Origin: Endocalyx cinctus
Lineage: Eukaryota > Ascomycota > Sordariomycetes > Amphisphaeriales > Apiosporaceae
Reading direction: 5' to 3'
Length of the DNA: 64,000 nt
Assembly (NCBI GenBank): GCA_001600455.1
Contig: BCKC01000006.1
Location: 2,294,001 to 2,358,000, forward strand
Part shown: positions 12,174-26,304 of the stretch, piece by piece
Layout of the letters: each line of letters starts with the position of its first letter
How positions within the stretch are numbered: position 1 is the stretch's first letter
Notes under the pieces: model-generated
What the model was told of the DNA's origin: nothing
Database searches by the model: none
Seen by the model: only the letters and a program-made list of their open reading frames with translations
Position numbers and translations under genes: made by a program

Positions 12174-13308
12174 TTTTCCTCGTCCAATAACTTTGGTTGG
12201 TTCTATTGATTGAATTAGAGAAAAGATGTGTAAAAAGAAAGAAAAAAATATTGTATCACTTGATCTTTATTATGTATGACTGATAAATCTATGGAGTAAT
12301 GAAATCGAAGTAAATATACCTTAACTGGCTGCCTGAGAAAAGTTTATGGGGTTGGAGCAGGGATCTTTGTTCAGGTGTATCACCTTGGCACAGCCTCCGT
12401 TCGCGATGCCTCTTGACCGAAAATACTTCGGTCGGCGAGGCCCTCCAAAAATGTCACAATCAACTTCAATTACCCTTTTTGAAGGATTTTGGACCTGACT
12501 CGAATCAGCTTTCACTCACGGATCCCGCCAATCTGGGTCACGTCATCCGAATATCGTGGGGGCAGGGAAAATGAGCATGTGAATCATGAATCCCTGTCGG
12601 TAGATATTCCCAGAAACCAAGCTGTTGGTACGCGGTACGATTCATTAGGCTACCAACAAAAACCAGATTCTGAAAAAGACCCGATGGGGTGGGCGATGTG
12701 CGATATGTGTAAGCACTAGCGAAGTATTTCAGGGGCATAAAACTGAAGTACCATCTTCGTACGAGACCGTATATTTAGCTATATATAAATTTATCTCATG
12801 TAAGCTCTAGACTCTAGTGTACGCCGTACACATGTCTACATCGTATTTTCTCAAATTGGTTTTTTGATACCTTCATCGGTAAGTACATTTCTGTGTCGGA
12901 AGACAACCAGCCAGTAGCGCGCCACTATCACAGCCTGTTAAGCCCTCCAACGATTCATCACAGTGACTATTCTCCGCCAGTGAGTATGTCGGCACACGTC
13001 GGCTGTGGAAAAATACATACGATGTTGTACTATTATGTTTTTTTTTTTTTTGGGTGTATAAGCCTTGTGCTCTGTGGCTGTCACCAAGGATTCAAGCCAA
13101 AGGTTGGTTGTGCTGTGATGAGCGAGTCTAAGTTGGTGTGTCCCTCTCTCGCTCTCACTCATCTGTGGATATATCTATCCACGTGGTGTCCGCTTTATGG
13201 GGTAGTCTGTATACTTCAATATTATATGCCAGTGTTTCTCGTCTCATCATAATTATTATACTCTTACTGTGAACCATACCCAATATCTATCTATTCTATC
13301 TACTCCGA
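12174..13308. promoter_or_regulatory. Divergent promoter region, P450 / glycosyltransferase
   Basis: 1135 bases between two divergent start codons. No gene is seen. It contains an inverted repeat at 12416-12432 (listed separately), a T run at about 13039-13051, and CTCTCTC/ATCTATCTATTCTATCTA pyrimidine-rich sequence just upstream of the glycosyltransferase start. Shared control of the two genes is plausible. Confidence 0.5.
12416..12432. promoter_or_regulatory. Inverted repeat ACCGAA-N5-TTCGGT, candidate regulator site
   Basis: Perfect 6-bp arms around a 5-base spacer. The core can be read as CCG-N9-CGG, the everted arrangement some fungal Zn2Cys6 dimers bind. It lies about 240 bp upstream of the P450 start in the promoter region shared with the glycosyltransferase. 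No regulator gene is seen in this part of the window, so the assignment is speculative. Confidence 0.35.
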
Positions 13309-14574
13309 ATGGCGCCCTCAGCAACGTACGATGTGGTGTTCCAGAGTGACACCATATATTCTAAGCCCACCAAGCCTGGTTTGCCTTTAGGTTTGAAGCT
13401 CATAGCCCCTGACAAGCTTGACCTTCGATCCGATGAGGAGATCGCCGCTTCGCTCCAGACCCGACAACCCATCACCTCCGACAAGAACGTATGGGCCTTC
13501 TGGCACTCTGGGTTTACCCAGATGCGTCCTTGGGTACAGCGTAATATGATCAACTGGGTCCGTCGGCTCGGTCCTGACTGGACCGTTCATCTTTTAGACC
13601 GCGTACCCGGGTCTGAGACCAACGTCAGCCATTACGTCGATGCCTCGTTCTTCCCCGACGCTTTCAACTCCAATACCATGGACGGACCTCACGTCGGTCC
13701 GCACTCGGGCGACCTCGTGAGACTCCCGCTCCTTTGGCTCTACGGCGGCGTCTGGATGGACGCAGGAACTTACCTGTTCCGCCACATAGACGATATATGC
13801 TGGAACAGAATCGAAGACCCAGAGTCTCCTTACGAGATAGCTGGCTTCGTGCTTGAGTTACGTCCTGGAGCGGACTGTATGCTCAACGGCTTCATCGCTG
13901 CCAAGCGGGGTAACCCGTTTATCAGACGATGGCACGACATCTACGTCGACCTCTGGGACGGCGTCACGAATGCTCAGGGGTTTCATAAGCATCCCCTCCT
14001 AAGACACTTGCCACTCCTCAGCCCGCCGGTGGCGAGCATGAACTGTCCCGACCTCAACATCATGATGGAGTCCTTCAGCGACTATCTCGCGCACTTTATG
14101 TGCTTCGAGCGTCTACGAAAGCTCATCGACCCTTACGATGGCTTTAACGGGCCTGAATACTACTCGAGCTCGATGCTTCTCTTCCCAGCGCTTCAAGAAA
14201 CATACTATTTCCAGACAGTGACCGGCTGGTCCGGTACTCGTCAATTCGAGCTTCTTACCACGAAGCGCGTTGGAAATGGAGTTGTTCGGGATGAGAAGTG
14301 GCGTGCGGCCGAAGCGTTCGTTCACGATGCTCTGGCTAATACGTCGACCATGAAGCTATCGCATGGTCCCGCGGGCGCTCTAGACTCGTTCCTAGCTGAC
14401 CTTTGGGATTCCGAGGAACACCAAGAGAAGGACACCGCCGAAGACACATTTGCTGCCTATCTGAGATATGGAAGCGTACACTTTGACCAAACTCGGGAGA
14501 TGGTACCGCTGAAAATGAGTTGGCCGACCGAGGAGGTCTTACACGTCGGTCTCCTGGAACCAAAATTTGATTAG
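13309..14574 (+). CDS. Glycosyltransferase, capsular polysaccharide synthesis-like
   Basis: Intronless gene of 421 residues resembling the fungal Caps_synth group, a GT32-like GT-A fold. The conserved block runs VWAFWHSGF (about 61-69), NWVRRLGPDWTVHLLD (82-97), then SGDLVRLPLLWLYGGVWMDAG (about 133-153). In that block the D-x-x-R and W-M-D residues match the sugar-nucleotide and metal-binding core of GT32-type enzymes. No signal peptide or membrane segment is evident, so it is probably cytosolic. Its placement, divergent from a terpene-type P450 and convergent with a terpene synthase, suggests transfer of a sugar to a terpenoid, but the family also acts on other acceptors. The start is supported by the pyrimidine-rich leader and absence of an earlier in-frame Met. 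Confidence 0.85.
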   Translation: MAPSATYDVVFQSDTIYSKPTKPGLPLGLKLIAPDKLDLRSDEEIAASLQTRQPITSDKNVWAFWHSGFTQMRPWVQRNMINWVRRLGPDWTVHLLDRVPGSETNVSHYVDASFFPDAFNSNTMDGPHVGPHSGDLVRLPLLWLYGGVWMDAGTYLFRHIDDICWNRIEDPESPYEIAGFVLELRPGADCMLNGFIAAKRGNPFIRRWHDIYVDLWDGVTNAQGFHKHPLLRHLPLLSPPVASMNCPDLNIMMESFSDYLAHFMCFERLRKLIDPYDGFNGPEYYSSSMLLFPALQETYYFQTVTGWSGTRQFELLTTKRVGNGVVRDEKWRAAEAFVHDALANTSTMKLSHGPAGALDSFLADLWDSEEHQEKDTAEDTFAAYLRYGSVHFDQTREMVPLKMSWPTEEVLHVGLLEPKFD

Positions 14575-14966
14575 GAAGATTCAGTTTGATTTTGACACAT
14601 TTCATGTCATATCGTGTTGTTAATATGTAGTTTTAAGCGTTACTTTTAGTTTAGTTTAGTTTATTTAATTTTCAATTCAATTCTCACAAGATCTCGTTGA
14701 AACTTTCCACTTCGTAAAAATTATAGAAATGATAATATTGATATCAAAGAACCAAGAAACACATTGTTAACAAACTAGCTGACTATTGAGAGTTTCATTA
14801 TAAGCTAACATTCAAACACCATTTTTCCAATTTGGTTTGCACCGAATATCTAGAAATTATCCAAAGAACCACCCATTTCTCTCGTGCGAATTTTACCACA
14901 TATCGTAAACCTAGAAACCCTGTCTAGGTCTTTTCGTGTTCACAGAGCGTAATGATATAGCAAAGG

Positions 14967-16494
<1,528 letters not shown>

Positions 16495-19400
16495 AGGAAA
16501 ATTTATGATTGGATAGCTTGTAAGGTAGGATAAATTGCGTAGCGAAGAAGAAAAAGGTCTAAAGACAGTGACTTATAACAACTCCTTTGTATAACTACGA
16601 GAACTATGGACTCCAGCTGAGTAGAGTACAAGTATATATACTACACCCCAAACGATCATCTGTTAGATTTTTTCATATTCTTTTAGGTAACAGCTTTTAT
16701 CAACAAGGATAGAGCACATGGATAGCTGTGCTGCAGGATTTCTCCTGCCCCTGATCCCTCATCAAGCCTCTACACAGCCAAGTGTAACATCCGACGGGTT
16801 GCCTATCCTAGGTTACCTTTCAATTTAAGCTCTGCTTTTTCCAAAAGTGTATGCTGGTCTTAATAATAACTAGGGTGTAAAAGGCCAAGATGAAGCCTCC
16901 TATATTCATGTTACTATAAGCAATATTATGTGATGTGATGCATGTTGATTAACTATAATGAGCTACGATGAGGCTACAGAGGGCGAGGTAGACGTTATAG
17001 TTACGTAGTTATGAGAATGTAATTTTTTCGAGCACTGACTCACTTAAGGAAGTGATGAGCTCTTGGCTGATAAGAAGAGCTGATGTACTACCGGCGAGGG
17101 CTATGCTACATTACCAACATTAGATTTTATGCGATTCTATTAGTTGTTTCCGTATCTCGTTCTCTTCCAACTCGCCTCAATATTTATGTGATAGAGGTTG
17201 GCCACGCGCGCTGTTGGACGCAATTAGATTCGAACCAGTAATACCTTGCTGACCATGGCTCCCAGATATGCACCTCGTCGATGTGGGGAGGTCTTCTACT
17301 CGGTGTATTGACTTAAAGGGGAACTTCCGATGGGGCGAGGATCATGTGCAGCTCGGATATTAAGAGGATTTGACAGCTCGGTTCAAGTTGCTCCCGGGAG
17401 TTTCTGCCGATATTGACTGGGAAGAGATAGGATTTAGGTCTAGGCTATCGTAGAATCCTGGGATAGTGCACAAGATCAGAGGGGTTTTTTTCTATCGAGA
17501 GATTTTAGGAGGATTATCAGTGTCATAATGGTGGCCTGTGGCGTAATGTAACACATTGAACCACGAGTATTTGACTTACCATCTATACCTAGAGATCTAA
17601 AAGTAGGCTATACTGGTGGATATATTTTACGTAGGGCTGAACATGCTTGTCCCCAGATCAAGTTTTCAAAGTACAGCTTACATATGACAGGGAATATGAC
17701 GGTTACTGCAGATCAGGAATAGGGGACCGAGATATACTTACACTTATTATTGTCCAATTTACGGGTAACAATGCCTTACTCAGATTTTCAAATCGACTAT
17801 ATTAGCAATATCTTAATGTTCGTATAATTCCCTTCCAGGCCACCAAAGTTCCATGTTTAGCTCTCAAGGACAAATAGTCAAATGACTCCATACACCAGTC
17901 CCTAGATCTTGTGTCAGCCCCGCAGGTGTCAAAACGGCCGCATGGGTCAGGGCGAAGCAATTGAATGCAGAATCGTAAATCCAAACCAGATAAGTGGGTT
18001 GGACGATGTAACGTACGTGAATAGTATCTGCAGCGAATCTTTTCGTCCTAAATATGCGTGCAATTGCAATATTATAACACATACCAGTTATCATACCAGT
18101 CAAAAGATGATTACAATTGAGTCATAATGAAATTAATACACCGTTAATACTTCTGTCGGAATGCTTAAGAGTGTGATCTCCAACAGCTGTAAGCATACTA
18201 CATGCGTCCTAAGGACTTAGGATCTGCGCACACGTAATTAGTAGATAGACTTGCATGTTTCTGCGCCGTTCAAAGACTTTTTTCTCTCTCTCTAGTTGGT
18301 GATAACACTCAAAATACTGGTTGGCTTTCTTGGCGAGGTATTAAATCCTAGAATGAAGGAAGAGGAAGAGGATAATCATAATCATAATGACGGTTATGGT
18401 GATGATGAGATGGATTACTTACTATACATTATATTTTCGATTTGCTACTGTTTCATTGGTCGCTACCGGCTTACCCAGGCATCTATATGTAATTACACTA
18501 GGTATATAAATGGATCTCGTAATTCCAGCAAAAGATAGTGTATATACGTGCCTAGGCCCACCATGCCCCATTTCCATTGCAACAGCATATTTTCTATCAC
18601 TTCAATCATTTCATAACTGATGATAGGATAGGCCGTCACGGCCTTAAGCGCCGAATGGCCCAGGCTTCTCACCGGATGACCATCTACTAAGTCAAGTCCC
18701 TGTATACTAGTTAACTATCGAGATTAGGCGAACATGTGGGGGCCAATTCGATTAACATCAAGACTGTCGGAAATGGAAAACGCTAAATTCAGCTTACCGC
18801 GACCCCTGGTACTATGAGATCGTTCGGTACCCGATACGACTGGAAAGGGCCGTTACCGTGAGAGAGGGGGGGGAACAAGAACAATATCGGCAAATGAAGT
18901 TAGTTCGTGCCGCATGAGTCTATCAGGACACGAACCTCGGGTGGAAAAAAAAAACGTGATTGGAAAAAGAGAACGCGGTGAGATGGCGAGGTTTGAAACC
19001 CCCCCACTACTAGAAACTGTGCCCCACGGCTTTCAATAAACGGGAGGGTTCTTGATTATGTCACTTGTAGTCAGACCTAACAATATCTCTTCCTTGATAC
19101 CTATGGTAAGGCTGGTGATAACTTATTAAGGATAACTATTAAGTGCCGCGTACGCTTATCTATCTCACCACCATGTCATCAAAAGGTCATGCACGAGGGT
19201 ATAACATAATGTGATTATCTGGTAGCTACACCGTATATTTAAGTATTATCAGAAGTAACAACCTTGATATATGTGACCAGAATGAAGGTAACAGAGCAAA
19301 TCACGTCTTGGCAATTCAGTGTTGTAACAAAAAATCATTAACCAGTAGTTAGGAGGATGTGATCAAGTGCTAGGCCACAAGGAACAAAATGTCGGCCTTG

Positions 19401-20160
19401 GCATTGGATGAAAAGGAGGGTACGTGAACGCCTCCTTTTAGGGCCGAAAAGTATCGCATAGTCAGGATCGGAATCCGAAAGGATTGTTGTGATATGGCAT
19501 CAAAATAGATAGGATGTAGGCGTTTACCGATAGGAGCAGACAGACAAATGGCGGATAGAGGTGGTGATTGAGGCTTAGTCCAAATCACCTGATGTAATGA
19601 AAAGGACAAAAAAAAATACAGCACTAAGATATAGTAAAACTAACTACGTCACTCGCTTGGTAGGTAGCTAGACTATGGTGGGAGTAGAGTATATAAGATG
19701 ATAATAAGTATTGAAGATTCAGCCGTCTGTAAGCGGTGCTGAATATACGACGACATATGACTCGTCGAAACGTAATTGTGTTACCGTATACTAGTTTAAG
19801 TATGGAGTTATGCGGCTGTAAGCTGCTTCATGGAGCATGGTCCTTAACTCGACACGGTGGAGCAGTTCGGTGTAGCCCAATGCAAAAGCTGAATAGGACA
19901 GGCAGCGAATTAGGAGATAAATAAGTTCATTAAGATTTCCCCATACCTATCAAGCTTCAAGGTTGATATTAGTATCTAGGTGCTGCGTCTATCCTTTTAG
20001 GGTACTGATACACTTTTGATGACGCCTGGTACGTATTCTGATTGGGATCAGGGATCATGGGAGGAGAGAAGAGATCCACCATATGCCGACTTCCCCACTA
20101 CATGACAGAGGAAAAGGGGACGATTAAGCCTCTGGAAGTCAAGGACAACTTGCTTCAAAA
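16495..20160. other. 3.7-kb gene-free stretch
   Basis: I see no coding sequence with recognisable product on either strand between the terpene synthase promoter and the sugar transporter stop. Open frames are short and lack coding-like composition. Local runs such as the G run near 18867-18875 and the C run near 18999-19005 are present. It may contain decayed mobile DNA, but no element ends were identified. Confidence 0.5.
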
Positions 20161-22648
20161 CTATTCGGTGACGACTTTCTCTGATACCTTACCATCGGCC
20201 TGGACGATGACCTTATCAACCTTCTTAGAAGCTTTAACGGGATTCGGTTGGTCGTAAATCCATTCGAGCTCCTCAAGGGTGCGACCCTGAGATTCGACAC
20301 AGAAGAAGTACCACTATAATTCACATAGATAGTTAGTAAGTATAAATTGTATTTATGTATTTCGATGAGAAAGAAAAGAGAATAAAATGAGGTAAATCAT
20401 GTATGTAGTCAAGTATGTAGGATAACGTTTAGTGTAAGGAAGCATTGCGCCAGCGCACGACGTGCATATTGACGTAATAATAATAGAAAAGCGAATCAAA
20501 TAACAAATCATAGAGACCATGTCAATCATAACTTACGAATATAGACTCAATCACATCCCAGCCCACAAATACATAGATGTACCTGTAACCAATGTTCTGC
20601 AGGGCGATGGGCCCGGCAAACTGGTTAATGAAGCCGACGGCGTTGACGATGACAGCCGAAGCAGCGAGACCCTTGGCGCGCATGGTGGTTTCCAAGGCCT
20701 CCGAGGGGATAACTCCCTGGAGAGGAGTGTAGGTGAAAGAGAATACGACGTTGAAAAGGAAGTAGGAAGCAAGCGCACCCTTCGCGTAAGACCCCTCGAT
20801 GCTGTCGCCCTGCATACCTAGCGCGGCAGAAAGACCCGAGTTGGTAGCGAGAGTAAAAGCACAAGCTATATATTTTCAATTCATGTGTTAGCGCTTTTTT
20901 CATCTTTTTTTTTGACTTCATAGAAAGTGAATTATAGGAATGGATTCCTGGACGTACCGAGAGTTCCGTAGATAAGAACCGGACGTCTCGGCATCTTATC
21001 GGTGAGTGCCACGGCGGTCAAGGCGCCAACTGCCGATAGTACGGAGTTAAGAAGGTTGTATCCCAACTGGGAAGCGACAGTGTTGACTCCGATTTGCTCA
21101 AAGATAGTCGCATTGAAGTAACCCAGTCCGTTTCCAGAAAACTGTCCAAAGATTGAGATCATCAGGACCTGGGCCATTCGCCACCGGCCATTATGGCTTA
21201 GAAGCAAGGGGCGATCTATCTCAAACATTAATATATCGAGAAGGAAATGTAAAAGCACGTGTTCAAAAAATAGATTAATGGAGCAAAAGAAAAAGAATAA
21301 TAAGCACTCACAATCCCAAGGTCGCTTATCAATACCGTCTATGCGAATATGCTCTCGCATCTCTTCGACCTCCAGAAGCACAAGTCGCGAGTTCGGGTCG
21401 CCATTTCCGTGGTATTTCACGAGGAACTCCATCGCCTCGGGTTCACGATCATTAGCCATCAGGTAACGTGGCGACTCAGGGATGAACCAGACAGTGCCTA
21501 TGACGATGAAGCACGCGAACGATTGCAGGATCAGGGGGATCCTCCACGACCAGTTGCTGTTGATTGTGTTTGAGCCGAAAACGATAGCGGCGGCCGGGAT
21601 GGAACCTCCGAACCAGCCACAGTTATAGAAACCTATAAAAGGAAAAGGGGTTGTTTTAGTAAATATTATTATTAAGCAAAATTGATATATCATATTTACG
21701 TAGAAAACAGGGGGGGTGGAAGGATCAATATTACCCGTAGCACGTCCACGCCAATGCGGAGGCGCGATCTCGACCGCGTAGGCGGGAGCCGCAACCGTCA
21801 TAGAGGAAATGCCGACTCCGAGGACGAATCGACCGACAACGAATTGGGCCACGGTAGCGGAACTAGCGATGATAGCAGTGCCGATAATGATGATAACGGC
21901 GCCGCAGAACATGGCTCTCCTACGCCCGTATTTGTCGGAAAGGATGGCAGAAAAAGGCGACCCGACAATCGAACCACTTGAAAATTTCACAAAGTCAGCT
22001 ATGATAACGGAAACCACGCTGCCATCATTTTCCTGAGGCCAAAGAAGAGAGGGGAAAAAACTTACACCGTGTATAGAGAGAAAAGCACGGCAACTAAAGG
22101 ACCCGTCTTGCCGGTGTGGAATGTGGACTGGAAATGATCCATGGCAACAACACCGGTGAGGAGCGAACCTGGAGTAGTAAGTTATTAACTTAAACTGTTC
22201 TATTCGTCCGAGGCTATATCGAATTGAGGGCCGTACCATCGTAACCGTTGGCGCACGCGCATAGAAATGCGACGAATATCGAGACTAAGCAAATAAGAAA
22301 AAGTTTCGAATTAGTTAACGTTCAGATCAGATCATCCGCGCGTCGGATCAAATCAAACAAAACTGCGAAACTCACAATACAGATGTCGCGACTCCTTACT
22401 CCACGGGTTAATCTTGCTCTCTTGGATAGCGGCATACAGCTCGGCCTAAGGGCGGAAGTTGTTGGTTAGTATGTCGCCGATCTCAAGTCGTCGCGCGGCG
22501 TAAAACCATTGGTCAGTCGTCAGGAACCACTTACATTTCTAACATCCTTTGCCTTCGCGCCCGATAAGTTTGCAGTCTTACCCGTGCCGGCGTTGAGAGT
22601 AGTTGGAATAGGCACAAAAGTGCTTGAAGGGTCGATTTTGTCATCCAT
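20161..22648 (-). CDS. MFS sugar transporter (sugar porter family)
   Basis: Nine exons: 22648-22535, 22445-22376, 22284-22237, 22168-22066, 21976-21735, 21632-21312, 21215-20958, 20865-20537, 20313-20161, giving 545 residues. Sugar-porter signatures: NGYDGSLLTGV in TM1, DKYGRRRAM between TM2 and TM3, PHWRGRATG after TM4, PESPRYLM before the central loop, QFSGNGLGYFNATIFEQIG in TM7, and a final GRTLEELEWIYD. The Gln-rich TM7 and GRTLEELE end resemble fungal hexose/lactose-permease-like porters, acting at the plasma membrane by H+ symport. Substrate is not determinable. The N-terminal about 60 residues are a cytosolic tail. Intron 4 ends in a CAAG acceptor and intron 6 in GATAG, each chosen because it alone preserves the frame. 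The gene stands alone between two gene-poor stretches. Confidence 0.92.
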
Positions 22649-24768
22649 GGTATTATTTACGTCTCCTTCTTTTTCTCTATGTACCCCGAATGATACAACG
22701 GAAACGTCTTCTTCTTATGGAGAAGAGAAACTTGAGATATATTCTCTTTTCTGTCTCTCTCTCTGTCTCTGAAAAGATTAGATGAGAGATGATAGAGCGG
22801 AGAAATCCATGCGACATGTTGATATTTCTATCTTCTAGATTTCACGACTATCTAATCACCATTTTAAATCTAGCTCCGCCGAAATTGCGACTGAAAAAAT
22901 TGTTCAATGCTGTGTTCCCTCCCCCCCCCCCCCCAATACCCCAAATTTTTACCCCAAAGGGGGTCTCGCATTAGGGATCGCGGGCCGTCAACGTCCGCGT
23001 ATCCCAATCGGGAACTATTGTGTAGCCAACAACGCTGTTCGTCCGGGGTATTGCTATCGCTTCTAATTAGATGGTAGGGTCAAAGCAAGGGTGACACGTG
23101 CAGGGGACGCGTTCTAGACAACCCACAAAGGGTACCAAAAGCACAGCTCAGGGTCTTCAGTGGGTTACGAAGGATCAAATTTATGGGATTGGTACGCGAT
23201 GCAAATGATTCTTAGTAACGTAAAAGACCCTAAGATCTTGCCAATCCTGTCAATTCGGTATACCTGGCTTACACTAAAAACCAGTTGTTCAGGGGTCCCG
23301 GAACTTCTGGCCGGAAATGTTGCCTTGTGGCGCGCTATATCGCCATTCTTTTTCCCCCTGTTGAAGAAGGATATCTGACATGAGCTCGCTTCGAAGACCT
23401 ATGGTTCGAGGATAGAGAATGTCCCGCCGCTGAGTGTCAGACATTATGGGCTTAGAATAGTAAGCTATTGCAAGGAAATAGGGTGGATCCATCGAAAATA
23501 TGTAACAAGAATGCAGTAAATGATTCGACAGTCGTTCTGCCAAAGCAACATAGATCGGACGATTTGTGTGTGTGTGGATATACAATACTACTAAGCCATG
23601 AACCGTTCGTGAACGTGATCCCAATTACGCGGATCGTCTTCTGAAACGGTAACATTTTTAATACTTAAGCCGACACTGAACTGTCGACCATACGACGTAT
23701 TATATATGCATTAACATTATAAAGATAGCATAGCGAGCCACAATTAACGAATACCAGAGTCGTATCGCTGCATATGAGCTACATAACGCAATCGTCCGTA
23801 AATAGTATGGGGCCCCATTGGAAGCCAGTGGGTCATCCCCATACCAACAGTGGTGATACCCTGATTTTACTCCGTATTGATAGGCGGACCGCAAGAAAAC
23901 CTTCTATACTATACTAGTGGTTCGATTGAGATCAGATACGGAACATACTTCTCCATTAGTCTGATATCCAATTTCAAAAACACTCCAAGTTTACTATGTA
24001 GAAGATCAATTTCCGATTTCCAGTGGCATTCCCATTATCTGTCAGAAAACTAGATGCTGACATTGTTGAGCTGCTTACACTACGAAGCCCATGTTGACAG
24101 AAGGGAAATCTCTTACGCCAAAATGGCGCAAGGAATTTTCCGATTTTTTTTTCTCTCTCGCTTAAAGACTGCCTCGGTTAAGTATTGCTAACGGGTCTAT
24201 ACTATCAGGACTATGTAAGCATTGGAAACCGCATCACAGTATGCAGTTTGATAAGATAGGACTCTCTGTCACGTTGTTATCGGCTTGGCATCAACGCTAC
24301 TTATCTACATAATTGTCTTCTATTTGATTTGATGCCGTAGGTTGTTGGTCGCGTGCTCATCGTGGTATCGGATAGCCGGCCACGGTGATCCTAGGATCTC
24401 GAGCAGATACATGTCTAATTGAAGCATGGCAGAGCTACTCTTTATCCAGTATCTTGGTCTTGATAACCTGCTATAAAGGAATGGGTGTACGTTGGAGTGT
24501 AGGACAGCGCAGTTACGTAGACGGAGCTTAGTAGGGGAGCGGGGGTATAGTTCAAGAGTCGAATAGCTATTACATCGATTCTTGGTCTTCTATTCTATCT
24601 ATTTAGGGCGGGATCCCTCCTTTTATAGACGTATCCCACTGGGGCTAGCCATAGACACGCACCGTAGACTCCATGGTAACTAACGCCCCTGACACCTGCC
24701 TTAAATGCGAGGGTCCTGGTGACAGCAAGGAGCCGCAGGAGCAACTCACCACCCAATTCCCTGTGTAA
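22649..24768. other. 2.1-kb gene-free stretch upstream of the sugar transporter
   Basis: Contains the transporter promoter, with CT-rich tracts at about 22740-22770 and a run of 14 C at 22921-22934. Beyond that no gene, RNA or repeat could be supported. Confidence 0.5.
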
Positions 24769-25825
24769 CTAGGGTTTATTGTGCTGTAGCTTTAGTCTAT
24801 GCTTGCCCCTTTTGCTGCTGAGGGGCGGGAAGGGTGCGATCTGTCGATGCCTCGCGTTGTAGTGGGCAAAGCGACACTTCTCCGACTTTCTACATCCTGT
24901 TCCATCCGACCAAAATTTGCATATAAGGGGGTCTTTTATTCCGTTGGGAACGTCCCCGTGGTAGAAGGGGCAGTTGCCGGTGATATCCTCGCGACATACA
25001 TACGAGGGCGTCGACCACCACGGGCAAATCACCTTCGCCTCGTCCTTGTCGGAGTAGTCGTCTCGCCCAGGCAATTTAGCATGCCCATGACCGCCGATGG
25101 GCGGAGCTGGTTTCGGTATACCGGTCTCTATTTATCCATAATCGGGAATTAGCGGCGTTCAAGGTGTCATCTTCCAAAGACATAAATGCCAGCACGGTCA
25201 CTCCGATCAAGAAATAAATATCTTGACCAAAACGACCCAGCGTGGAAAATGTGTTATTCGGATACTGACCTGGTTCAAAAATGCAGAGATCTTCTTCTTC
25301 ATCCCACGCAGAGGTCCAAGGCTGCCTGGCAGTCAATACACCACCATCGTCGGGAGCAGCACTAGTATCAATCTTCGTATCTCTACTCGTAAATATTAGT
25401 ATATGATCTTGCAATTCAACTCCAAAAAGACTCCGGTAAGGGTATGACCAGCAATAAATAAGAACAACAGTAAAAATAAGAAACTTACGCAACACAGTGA
25501 CTGAACTCAGGGAATACCGTCTTGCCCGTATCCTCACCGAACCGAGATAAAGACATGATATCTGAGTATCCTGTATTATCATTTGGAGCAGAAGATAAGG
25601 CCCCATCCTCTTTCTCATCGAGTATTGACAGAATTCGCTGGTGGGTTTGAATCGAGATTTTTCCCGTCCCCAAGAGGATTCCAAGTCCCTGGACTAGATT
25701 AATACTGGCCGGCCTCCAAGAAAAAAAAGAAAAGCAGGGAGAGTAATAGTGATTATAATATATATACTTACATTATGGACCTGGTTCAATCCACGGTTAA
25801 TCATGGCTGTGCGATGGTCCGTCAT
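24769..25825 (-). CDS. CCCH-type zinc-finger protein, function unknown
   Basis: Four exons: 25825-25772, 25688-25489, 25385-25270, 25127-24769, giving 242 residues. The C-terminal third has two CCCH modules: an atypical one with C-x8-C-x7-C-x3-H spacing in CPWWSTPSYVCRED...CPFYH, and a standard C-x8-C-x5-C-x3-H one in CKFWSDGTGC...KCRFAH. Such pairs often bind RNA or mediate protein contacts. The tail is basic (SSKRGKHRLKLQ). The N-terminal half is hydrophilic, rich in Asp/Ser, and I do not recognise it. The exon 1-2 junction and the third intron were placed by frame and branch-site logic; the zinc-finger exon is the most secure part. The gene stands alone between spacers. Confidence 0.72.
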
Positions 25826-26266
25826 TTTCGCAGTGTGCTGTCTAACAGTATCGAAGCTTGTGATGTTGAAGAAAAATGGCTGAGGGAAAGAATTTAGAAA
25901 AGATAGAAGCCTGACCGAGGAAGAACAAGTAGCTGGTTTTCTGAAAATGCGAAGCTGTGAAAAAGTCTTTGTTAAGTATTAAAAGTTTATTTAGTATGAA
26001 GAAGTAATCATGAATTGGTATTCAAGAAAGGGAATTTCAAGCCACTCCACAGTACTGTCCTAATCACTTGTTTTAGTTGGCGTTTGCGAACTTCATTGAA
26101 TGTCATAACATTGACTGGCATCAATAGGTCTACCCATTCACCGACATACACGGGTGATTACAGCGTTTTTCAAGGCTACCTTAATGTGGAAAGCACAGAG
26201 TCTTTACAACCTTTGTACTAATCAATGGAATCATCCGATGGCAAAATCGTGGAACGAAATGCAATT

Positions 26267-26304
<38 letters not shown>

